In this document: one piece after another, positions 7,076-13,810 of the stretch
Layout of the letters: every line of letters begins with the position of its first letter
Numbering within the stretch: the first letter of the stretch is position 1
Assembly (NCBI GenBank): GCA_964353405.1
Contig: CAYGWJ010000478.1
Coordinates: forward strand, 1-20,507
Reading direction: 5' to 3'
Length of the DNA: 20,507 nt
Source: JBGLNJ01 sp964353405
GTDB lineage: Bacteria; Chloroflexota; Anaerolineae; Fen-1058
Notes under the pieces: model-generated
Databases searched by the model: none
Seen by the model: only the letters and a program-made list of their open reading frames with translations
What the model was told of the DNA's origin: nothing
Position numbers and translations under genes: made by a program

Positions 7076-8518
7076 GTGACGTATCACCGTGTTGCCTCAT
7101 TCAAAACCGCCTATGACTTTGCCGCGCATCTCGCTCGTTCGCACATTGACCTCGCTTTGGATCAGGTGATAGAGAGCGGACCGGATTCGCCTCTGGCGCA
7201 GCCCTATCGTCTGCCCGATGGCTTGACGATCGGCAACCGCTTTTGCGTTTTGCCGATGGAAGGCTGGGACGGAACTACCGATGGGCGACCGAGTGAGCTC
7301 ACCTTTCGCCGCTGGCAGCGCTTTGGCGCGAGTGGCGCCAAACTGATTTGGGGGGGCGAGGCAGTGGCCGTGCGCCCGGACGGGCGGGCGAATCCGAATC
7401 AGTTGATGATCAACCAAGTACGGGCGGGGTCACCCCGCCCCTACGGCGATCTGGCAGCTCTGCGTGATACATTGATCGCCGCACATCCGGGCGCTAGCGA
7501 TGATCTGCTCATCGGATTACAATTGACTCATTCAGGGCGCTTTGCGCGCCCGAACGAAAAAAAGCGCCTCGAACCCAAGATTCTGTATCATCATCCATTG
7601 CTGGATCGCAAGTTCGGTCTGCCGTCTGACACTCTGCTGATGACGGATGGTGAAATCACCCGGCTGGTGTACGACTACTCGATTGCGGCCAGGCTGGCCC
7701 AACAAGCCGGATTTGACTTTGTGGACATCAAGCACTGCCATGGTTATCTGGGGCACGAGTTCCTCAGCGCAGTGGATAGACCGGGGCGCTATGGCGGCAG
7801 TCTCGAAAATCGCACACGCTTTTTGCGCGAGATCGTCGCGGGCATTCGCGCCGAGGCGCCCGGCTTGAGAATTGGCGTACGCTTGAGTGCGTTCGATTTT
7901 GTCCCATTCCGCGCCGGCGCAGAGGGCGTTGGCGAGCCAGAGCCATTCGAAGGATCTGTCTATCGTTATGCCTTTGGCGGCGACGGAACAGGGCAAGGGA
8001 TCGCCCTTGCCGAGCCCAAGGCGTTCCTCGACCTGCTGGCGTCGCTCGGCATTCACATGGTTTGCATCACGGCGGGCAGTCCTTATTACGTGCCACACAT
8101 CCAGCGGCCTGCGCTGTTTCCACCCTCAGATGGCTACCTGCCACCGGAAGATCCACTGATGGGCGTGGCCAGGCAAATCGCCGTAACAGCCGCCCTGAAA
8201 CAACATCGTCCCGACCTGTTGATCGTCGGCTCGGCCTATTCGTATCTGCAAGAGTGGCTGCCCAATGTGGCACAGCACGTGGTCAGAACCGGGCAGGCAG
8301 ATTTTGTCGGTCTGGGGCGTATGGTGTTGACCTATCCAGAGATGTGCGCCGATGTGCTGGCAGGTCGCCCCCTCCAGCGAAAACGCATCTGCCGCACGTT
8401 TAGCGATTGCACGACCGCGCCGCGCTATGGCCTCGTGTCAGGTTGTTATCCGTTAGACGAGTTTTACTCGAGTCGTCCAGAAGCCGAGCTCGTCAAGAGA
8501 GCCAAACAACACCCATGA
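7076..8518 (+). CDS. Old Yellow Enzyme-family NADH:flavin oxidoreductase
   Basis: 480 residues from a GTG at 7076 preceded by GAGGGG. It is an FMN-binding TIM barrel: IGNRFCVLPMEGWDG near the N-terminus, GGEAVAVRPDGRANPNQLM, LIGLQLTHSGRF, the segment DIKHCHGYLGHEFLSAVDR (K219 to H222) and YGGSLENRTRFLREIV. In many relatives the segment is HxxHGYL; here the first histidine position is lysine (K219-H220-C221-H222), marking a subfamily and perhaps a different substrate anchor. It is longer than classic members (about 370) but lacks the full C-terminal FeS/FAD module, although the cysteines near the end (RICRTFSDC and SGC) deserve note. It probably reduces an activated C=C bond or oxidises an amine or sugar-derived enone. 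A palindromic repeat adds VRAGSPRPYG at residues 115-124. Its stop overlaps the ABC ATPase start (ATGA). Confidence 0.9.
   Translation: MTYHRVASFKTAYDFAAHLARSHIDLALDQVIESGPDSPLAQPYRLPDGLTIGNRFCVLPMEGWDGTTDGRPSELTFRRWQRFGASGAKLIWGGEAVAVRPDGRANPNQLMINQVRAGSPRPYGDLAALRDTLIAAHPGASDDLLIGLQLTHSGRFARPNEKKRLEPKILYHHPLLDRKFGLPSDTLLMTDGEITRLVYDYSIAARLAQQAGFDFVDIKHCHGYLGHEFLSAVDRPGRYGGSLENRTRFLREIVAGIRAEAPGLRIGVRLSAFDFVPFRAGAEGVGEPEPFEGSVYRYAFGGDGTGQGIALAEPKAFLDLLASLGIHMVCITAGSPYYVPHIQRPALFPPSDGYLPPEDPLMGVARQIAVTAALKQHRPDLLIVGSAYSYLQEWLPNVAQHVVRTGQADFVGLGRMVLTYPEMCADVLAGRPLQRKRICRTFSDCTTAPRYGLVSGCYPLDEFYSSRPEAELVKRAKQHP
7418..7444 (+). repeat. GC-rich palindromic element inserted in the flavin oxidoreductase gene
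   Basis: The left arm GTACGGGCGGGGT (7418-7430) and right arm ACCCCGCCCCTAC (7432-7444) match at 12 of 13 positions around one base. The element is exactly 27 nt, nine codons, read as VRAGSPRPY. It shares arms with the element at 5373-5401 and is in the same orientation and reading phase. It falls between MINQ and GDLAALRDTL, where related enzymes have a surface loop before the helix that starts the next barrel unit. Confidence 0.75.
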
Positions 8519-9462
8519 ACACGAATCACATCGCTATTCAAGCAAAAAACCTGCACAAATCTTTTGGCGAAATCAAGGCTGTGCAGGGCGTCAGTTTCGA
8601 CGTCCAGCAGGGCGAAATCTTTGGCCTGCTCGGCCCCAATGGCGCGGGCAAGACCACGACCATTTCCATGCTCGCCACCCTGTTGCGTCCTGACGAAGGT
8701 GACGCCCTTGTGATGGGCCATTCCATCCGGCGCGACCCGATGGGCGTCAAATCCGTGCTGGGCGTGGTGCCGCAAGAGATCGCCTTGTATGAGGACCTGT
8801 CTGCCCGTGAGAACCTGACCTTTTGGGGCAAGATGTACGGGTTGCGCGGATCAGGATTGGGCCAGCGGGTCAACACAGTCTTGGAGCTCATCGGCCTGAG
8901 CGACCGCGCCAACGGGCGCGTGGGCACCTTCTCGGGTGGAATGAAGCGCCGCGTCAACATCGGCGTAGCCCTGCTTCACAAGCCACAGGTTATTTACATG
9001 GACGAACCGACGGCGGGCATTGATCCCCAGTCGCGGCGCAATATCCTGGACAGCGTGGTGACCCTGAAGAACCAAGGCATGACCGTGCTCTATACCACGC
9101 ATTACATGGAAGAAGCCCAGGAGCTCTGCGACCACATTGCCATCACGGATCACGGTCAGGTCATGGCCTGCGGCACGCACGAAGAACTGGTGCGACTGGT
9201 CGGGGAGCAGACGCGCATTGACCTGACGCTCAACGTAGAAGTGGGCCGTGTGTTGGAGGCCTGGCGGGCCGTCGAGGGCGTCTCGCGCGTGTCAACCGAG
9301 AATGACCGCGTCACGGTCTTGGTGGACGACAGCAACCAGGTCTTGCCGCGCCTGTTCGAGGCGGCCACACGTCTCTCCGCTCGCATTACGTCGGTGGACA
9401 TCCGCGAGCCGAACCTGGAAGCGGTGTTTTTGCATCTGACGGGAAGGGCGTTGCGCGACTAG
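8515..9462 (+). CDS. ABC transporter ATP-binding protein (DrrA/CcmA-type exporter ATPase)
   Basis: 315 residues from ATG 8515, overlapping the previous stop as ATGA. All ABC ATPase motifs are intact: Walker A GPNGAGKTT (G40-T48), Q-loop in VVPQEIALYEDLSARENL, signature FSGGMKRR (139-146), Walker B VIYMDEPTAG with D163-E164, and the switch histidine H196 in TTHYMEEAQ. The roughly 80-residue C-terminal extension (VEGVSRV, DIREPNLEAVFLHLTGRALRD) is the DUF4162-like tail of DrrA-type exporters. It energises the two permeases that follow, with which it is coupled by a one-base overlap. Substrate unknown; such systems export drugs, lipids or secondary metabolites, or carry glycan-related molecules. 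Confidence 0.96.
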   Translation: MNTNHIAIQAKNLHKSFGEIKAVQGVSFDVQQGEIFGLLGPNGAGKTTTISMLATLLRPDEGDALVMGHSIRRDPMGVKSVLGVVPQEIALYEDLSARENLTFWGKMYGLRGSGLGQRVNTVLELIGLSDRANGRVGTFSGGMKRRVNIGVALLHKPQVIYMDEPTAGIDPQSRRNILDSVVTLKNQGMTVLYTTHYMEEAQELCDHIAITDHGQVMACGTHEELVRLVGEQTRIDLTLNVEVGRVLEAWRAVEGVSRVSTENDRVTVLVDDSNQVLPRLFEAATRLSARITSVDIREPNLEAVFLHLTGRALRD

Positions 9463-10763
9463 TGAAAATCCTTGATATTGCCTTCAAGGACTTGACCCGT
9501 TCCTTCCGCAGTGCGTTCGCGGTTGTGTTCATGTTTGGCATCCCGCTGCTGGTGACGGGGATGTTCTACTTTATGTTCATGTTCGGCAACATCGGCGGCG
9601 GTGGCTTTAACTTGCCAAAAACCCAAGTCATCATTGCCAATCTTGACGAGGGCGGTCCACGGTTTCAGGTCAGCGCCAAAAACATCCCGGGCGGCGCGAA
9701 AGCTCGCACGATGGGCGAATTGGTCGTCAGCGTGCTGCAAAGTCAAGAGTTGGCAGATCTGATAAGCGTATCACTTAGCCCCAGCGCCGAATCTGCCCGC
9801 GCCACAGTAGACCGGCAGACGGCCCAGGTCGCCATCATCATCCCGACCGACTTTTCGAAAAAGTTCGCTGATCCCAACAAACAGGCCATCATCGAGTTCT
9901 ATCAGGACCCGACCCTGACCATCGGGCCGGGCATCATCCGTTCGATCCTCAACCGGTTCATGGATGGGATGGCAGGCGTCAAAATTGCCTTGAACGTCTT
10001 TTTGGACGAGGCCGCGCCTAACGATTACGCATTGACCGGGCAAGTTGTCCAGCAATATCTAGACACATCACTGGTGCAAACTGAGGACCTGGCTGCTGCG
10101 CTGCTCGACGTGAAGCAGAGCGCACCCGCCGCTGCGCCGAAACGCCAAGAGAGCGTTTTGCTTCGCGTCATCGGCCCTATCATGGGCGGGATGATGATTT
10201 TCTACGCCTTTTTCACCGGCACCTCCACGGCCCAGAGCATTCTCAGGGAGGAAGAGGAGCGCACCCTGCCGCGCCTGTTCACCACGCCCACGCCGCAAGT
10301 CGTCATCCTGAGCGGCAAGCTCCTATCCGTCTTTCTGACCGTGCTGGTGCAGGTGATGGTGCTGCTCCCGGCGGCGCGGCTGATCTTTGGCATTCAATGG
10401 GGCGCGCTCATGCCGGTTGCACTCGTAGCGGCGGGCATTGTGCTGACCGCTTCATCGTTCGGCATCTGTGTCAACTCTTTTCTCAAGAACACCAAACAGA
10501 GCGGCGTGGTGTTTGGCGCCGTACTGACCTTGACCGGCATGCTCGGCATGATCAGTATCTTTGCCCAGAACTCAGCCGCCGCCGCGCAGTTGAGTGGGAC
10601 CGTTTCGCTATTGGTGCCGCAAGGTTGGGGCGTGCGGGGGCTGCTTCAGGCGATGAATGGAGCGCAGGTCACGGATGTAGGGCTGACCGCATTGGCGATG
10701 CTGGCATGGAGCGCGGCCTTTTTCGTCGTCGGCGTGTGGCGCTTCAACCGACGGTATGCGTAG
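9462..10763 (+). CDS. ABC-2 type transporter permease
   Basis: 433 residues from a GTG whose first base is the last base of the ATPase stop codon (9462). One membrane segment lies near the N-terminus (about residues 18-45, FAVVFMFGIPLLVTGMFYFMFMF). A large extracytoplasmic region (about 50-225) follows, then five segments at the C-terminal end starting at IMGGMMIFYAFFTG. The short REEEERTLPRLFTTP stretch after the second membrane segment is the conserved cytoplasmic coupling element of ABC-2/YhgE-like exporters. It forms a heterodimer with the next permease. In this window the pair is the natural partner of the ATPase at 8515-9462. Confidence 0.93.
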   Translation: MKILDIAFKDLTRSFRSAFAVVFMFGIPLLVTGMFYFMFMFGNIGGGGFNLPKTQVIIANLDEGGPRFQVSAKNIPGGAKARTMGELVVSVLQSQELADLISVSLSPSAESARATVDRQTAQVAIIIPTDFSKKFADPNKQAIIEFYQDPTLTIGPGIIRSILNRFMDGMAGVKIALNVFLDEAAPNDYALTGQVVQQYLDTSLVQTEDLAAALLDVKQSAPAAAPKRQESVLLRVIGPIMGGMMIFYAFFTGTSTAQSILREEEERTLPRLFTTPTPQVVILSGKLLSVFLTVLVQVMVLLPAARLIFGIQWGALMPVALVAAGIVLTASSFGICVNSFLKNTKQSGVVFGAVLTLTGMLGMISIFAQNSAAAAQLSGTVSLLVPQGWGVRGLLQAMNGAQVTDVGLTALAMLAWSAAFFVVGVWRFNRRYA

Positions 10764-10771
10764 GGGGCGTT

Positions 10772-11971
10772 GTGATCCGCATCTTGGACATTGCCTTAAA
10801 AGACCTGCTGCAACTCGTGCGCGACCGCATGACCTTTGTGTTACTGCTTATCATGCCACTGATTTTTACACTGCTGTTCGGCTATGCCTTGGGCGGGTTC
10901 GGCGGCAGTCAATCGGATTCGCGCCTGCCGGTTGGCTATCTGGATCAAGATAACAGCAAATTGAGCAAGAGACTGCACGATGTGATGGCGGCTTCAAAGG
11001 TCATTCGACTGGACGAAAATCCATCCCGTTCCGTGACGGACCTGGAGCAACTGGTTGCCGGAGAAAAGCTGGCGGCGGCCATTGTCGTCCCGGCCGGTTA
11101 CAGCAAAGCCAGCCTGGTGGGCAAGCACGGGCGTCTCACGTTGATGGGCAGCCCGGCCACGTCAGTCGGGACGGGTATCGAGGCCGAAGTTTTGGCGGCG
11201 GCCAATCGCGTAGACAGCGCGGTGAGCGCGGCGCTCAGTATGGAGCGGGTCACACAAGCCCGGCTGCCGTTCGATCGCGCTTTGGACCAAACCCTCGCGG
11301 CCTGGGACGAGCCACCCATCGCCGTGACCGAGGCGACCAGCACACTCGTCCCGCGCAAAAACAGCCAGGGAACGTCTTTGGCGAACACCTCGCCCGGCGT
11401 GATGCTGCAGTTTGCCATCGCCGGGCTGCTGACCGCCGCGCAGGTCATCGTCTCGGAGCGCAAGTCGCGTGCCCTGCAGCGCCTGCTGACGACCGCCACA
11501 CGCCGGATTCACATCCTGATGGGGCACTATCTGGCGATTTTCACGCTCATCTTTAGTCAGTTCCTTTTACTCATCCTCTTTGGACAGCTTGTGCTGCGAG
11601 TGGATTACGCGCGTGATGTGGGCGCAACTCTGTTGGTGGCCTTGAGCGCTGCCCTGTGCATCGCCGCGATGGGCCTTTTAATCGGCGTCCTTGCCAAGAG
11701 CGAAGAACAGGCCATCATCTTTTCACTCGTTCCGATGTTCCTGCTCGCCGGGCTAGGTGGGGCGTGGGTGCCGCTGGAGGCGACGGGTCCAGCTTTCCAG
11801 GCCATCGGGCACGTCTCCCCAGTCGCCTGGGCGATGGATGGATTCAAGAACGTCATCGTCCGCGGTTTGGGGTTGGGCTCGGTGCTGCTCCCGGCGTCCG
11901 CCTTGATCGGTTACGGCGTTTTGTTCTTTGGTATCGCGGCCTGGCGATTCTGGACCAGTGAGGAACGCTAG
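10772..11971 (+). CDS. ABC-2 type transporter permease (second subunit)
   Basis: 399 residues from the GTG at 10772, placed 8 bp after the previous stop with GGGGG just before it. The N-terminus (IRILDIALKDLLQLVRDRMTFVLLLIMPLIFTLLFGYAL) mirrors that of the first permease (KILDIAFKDLTRSFRS), pointing to an ancient duplication. Topology is again one N-terminal segment, a large outer domain, then about five C-terminal segments with ERKSRALQRLLTTATRR as the coupling stretch. A reading frame upstream of the GTG overlaps the first permease and is not needed. The stop TAG (11969-11971) lies in the CTAG that borders a MITE-like element, so insertion took place exactly at the gene's end. Confidence 0.92.
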   Translation: MIRILDIALKDLLQLVRDRMTFVLLLIMPLIFTLLFGYALGGFGGSQSDSRLPVGYLDQDNSKLSKRLHDVMAASKVIRLDENPSRSVTDLEQLVAGEKLAAAIVVPAGYSKASLVGKHGRLTLMGSPATSVGTGIEAEVLAAANRVDSAVSAALSMERVTQARLPFDRALDQTLAAWDEPPIAVTEATSTLVPRKNSQGTSLANTSPGVMLQFAIAGLLTAAQVIVSERKSRALQRLLTTATRRIHILMGHYLAIFTLIFSQFLLLILFGQLVLRVDYARDVGATLLVALSAALCIAAMGLLIGVLAKSEEQAIIFSLVPMFLLAGLGGAWVPLEATGPAFQAIGHVSPVAWAMDGFKNVIVRGLGLGSVLLPASALIGYGVLFFGIAAWRFWTSEER

Positions 11972-12091
11972 GAGAGTGATGAAAAACCCCCTCTTTCGCC
12001 GCAGAGAACGCAAAGAGCGCAGAGAAAACCTAATAAAACTCGGCGTCCTCAGCGACCTCGGCGGTAAAAAGACGGCTTTTTCAGCAGTCTC
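11972..12091. mobile_element. MITE-like element, copy A
   Basis: 120 bp with imperfect terminal inverted repeats: GAGAGTGATGAAAAACC at the left and, read inward from the right, GAGACTGCTGAAAAAGC (14 of 17 identical). It is bounded by CTAG at 11968-11971 and 12092-12095, the kind of 4-bp duplication (YTAR) left by IS5-family-type transposases. Inside are three 9-bp NNCGCNNAG units (11998-12024) and three in reverse orientation (12039-12065), so the element can fold into a long hairpin. No coding capacity. Class assignment is inference. Confidence 0.7.
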
Positions 12092-12095
12092 CTAG

Positions 12096-12215
12096 GAGAG
12101 TGACGAAAAACCCCCTCTTTCGCCGCAGAGAACGCAAAGAGCGCAGAGAAAACCTAATAAAACTCGGCGTCCTCAGTGACCTCGGCGGTAAAAAGATGGC
12201 TTTTTCAGCAGTCTC
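12096..12215. mobile_element. MITE-like element, copy B (tandem)
   Basis: A second 120-bp copy in the same orientation, separated from copy A by one CTAG (12092-12095) and ended by CTAG at 12216-12219. It differs from copy A at three positions, all C/T transitions, so the pair is recent or kept alike. Period is exactly 124 bp. It lies 40 bp before the MttB-family gene and could affect its leader or the read-through from the ABC genes. Confidence 0.7.
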
Positions 12216-12255
12216 CTAGGCCGCTTCCGCAGAATCCTGTTTTGAGAGGTGCTCT

Positions 12256-13719
12256 ATGAAACCAGCCCATTGGCAAGTTCTCGACGCCGCCGAGATTCGG
12301 CAAATTGACGCGGCCTCTAAAGAGATCCTGCAAACCATCGGCCTGCAGGTGGACCTCGAAAAGGCCCGCGCGCTGTTCCGCGCTGCAGGCGCTCAGGTGG
12401 ATGAGAGCTCCCACGTTGTCCGCATTCCGGCCAGCCTCGTCCAGCACACCCTGGACAGTGCTCCCCGCCAATTCACCGTCTACGGGAACGATCCTTCTTT
12501 CCAAATCCACCTGGGGACAGGCCAAACCTATTTGGCCGGCATCGGTGCGCCGACCAAGTGTGTTGATGTGGAGACTGGACAAGTACGGCCTGCACTCTTG
12601 CAAGACCTGCAGAGGCACCTCATCCTTGTAGATGAATCGCAAAACATCTGCCAGACGATGATGGATGTCTGGCCCACGGACATCCCCATGACCACGATTC
12701 ACACCCAGGCCATCCTGGCCTGGGCGCGCCACTGCCGCAAGTCATTCGGCATCGGCGCTTATGGCGTGCTGCCCAGCACGGATATGGTGGAGATGTTGTC
12801 CATCGCCGTCGGCGGCAAGGAACTGCTCAGGCAACGGCCTCGCCTGATCGCCATTGTCAACCCGGTGACTCCGCTCAAAACTTCGCAATTGCAGCTCGAG
12901 GGGCTGTGGGTCTTTTGTGAGCACGGGCAGCCGGTGGCGATCTCGCCGGAAGCTATGGCCGGCACCACAGCGCCCGTCACGCTGGCGGGGCTCCTGGCAT
13001 TGCAGAACGCCGAAATCCTGGGACATATTACGTTGGCTCAACTCATCCGGCCCGGCACGCCGGTGCTGTATGGCACGGTCTCCACGGCAGCCGATATGGC
13101 GACCGGCAATGTTGCGCTGGGCGCCATCGAGATGGGACTGATCACGGCCGCCGCGGCACAACTGGCTCGTTTTTACGGCCTGCCCTGTCGAGGCGTAGGA
13201 CTGACGACGGATTCCAAAGTGCTGGACATGCAATGCGCGCTGGAGCGCGCCGCCACGCTCTTGCCCGCTGTCCTGGCGGGTGTTGACTTTATCACCTGCG
13301 CCGGCACGCTGGAATCCACGACCACAGAAAGTGACCCGCTCTTGGTGCTGGACGATGAATTCTGTGGAATGGCGCTCCGATTGGCCCGAGGCATTGAGGT
13401 CAATGAAGCCACCCTGGCGATGGACGCCATTCGTGACGTCAAGTGGGAGAGCCAATACGTGACTCACCCGCACACGGCTCACAACTATCGCCGCGAGCTG
13501 TTCTTGCCCAAGCTTTTTTCTCGCGATATGCGAGAAAAGTGGGAAAAGGCCGGCAGCAAGACTGCGCTCGACCTGGCTCGCGAGCGGGTCAAGGAAATCC
13601 TGGCCCGCCACCAACCGCGCGAACTGGAACCGGCCGTTGACCAGGGCCTTCTGGAGTACGCGGACAAGGTAGCGCAACGCAGCCTGGAAGAATTCTTTGC
13701 CGGCGAGTGGGAGTCGTAG
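12256..13719 (+). CDS. MttB-family trimethylamine/glycine-betaine-type methyltransferase (no pyrrolysine)
   Basis: 487 residues from the ATG at 12256, with GAGAGGTG a few bases upstream. The whole length resembles the MttB family, which moves a methyl group from a quaternary or tertiary amine to a corrinoid protein: the N-terminal LDAAEIRQIDAASKEILQTIGLQVD, the barrel segment LAGIGAPTKCVDVETGQVRPALLQDL, and GTLESTTTESDPLLVLDDEFCGM with the terminal HxxxxxHTAHNYRRELFLPKLFSRD. There is no in-frame amber codon, so this is the non-pyrrolysine branch, whose studied members include glycine betaine methyltransferase MtgB. No corrinoid protein or reactivase is in the window. The substrate could be a betaine, carnitine or other N-methyl compound. 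It is followed by a C45-like protein and an MFS transporter and lies directly after the tandem MITEs. Confidence 0.88.
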   Translation: MKPAHWQVLDAAEIRQIDAASKEILQTIGLQVDLEKARALFRAAGAQVDESSHVVRIPASLVQHTLDSAPRQFTVYGNDPSFQIHLGTGQTYLAGIGAPTKCVDVETGQVRPALLQDLQRHLILVDESQNICQTMMDVWPTDIPMTTIHTQAILAWARHCRKSFGIGAYGVLPSTDMVEMLSIAVGGKELLRQRPRLIAIVNPVTPLKTSQLQLEGLWVFCEHGQPVAISPEAMAGTTAPVTLAGLLALQNAEILGHITLAQLIRPGTPVLYGTVSTAADMATGNVALGAIEMGLITAAAAQLARFYGLPCRGVGLTTDSKVLDMQCALERAATLLPAVLAGVDFITCAGTLESTTTESDPLLVLDDEFCGMALRLARGIEVNEATLAMDAIRDVKWESQYVTHPHTAHNYRRELFLPKLFSRDMREKWEKAGSKTALDLARERVKEILARHQPRELEPAVDQGLLEYADKVAQRSLEEFFAGEWES

Positions 13720-13765
13720 GGATTTCGGATTTTGGATTTTGGATTTTTGATTTTAGATTGCAGAT
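13720..13765 (+). repeat. AT-rich degenerate GGATTTT repeat
   Basis: Directly after the MttB-family stop lie about five imperfect copies of a 6-9 bp GGATTT(TT) unit (ggatttcggattttggat and onward to tagattgcagattt). It stands out strongly from the surrounding GC-rich DNA. Such stretches commonly fill intergenic gaps in environmental Chloroflexota-like genomes. I see no promoter in it that I would defend. The rest of the 91-bp gap holds only the AAGGAG ribosome binding site (13797-13802) of the next gene. Confidence 0.6.
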
Positions 13766-13810
13766 TTACGAATGCAGGGATGAGCGATCGGTGTCCAAGG
13801 AGAAGCATCA

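Noticed and set aside
7532..8098. 188-codon minus-strand frame opposite the flavin oxidoreductase
   Set aside because: No recognisable protein features; the + strand carries a full-length family match over the same bases.
11968..12219. CRISPR array from the repeated 124-bp unit
   Set aside because: The units are 124 bp with no spacers and no cas genes; the CTAG borders and inverted ends fit a MITE.
12256..13719. Pyrrolysine-containing trimethylamine methyltransferase
   Set aside because: The gene has no internal in-frame TAG; the only TAG is the final stop, followed by an AT-rich repeat and no family sequence.
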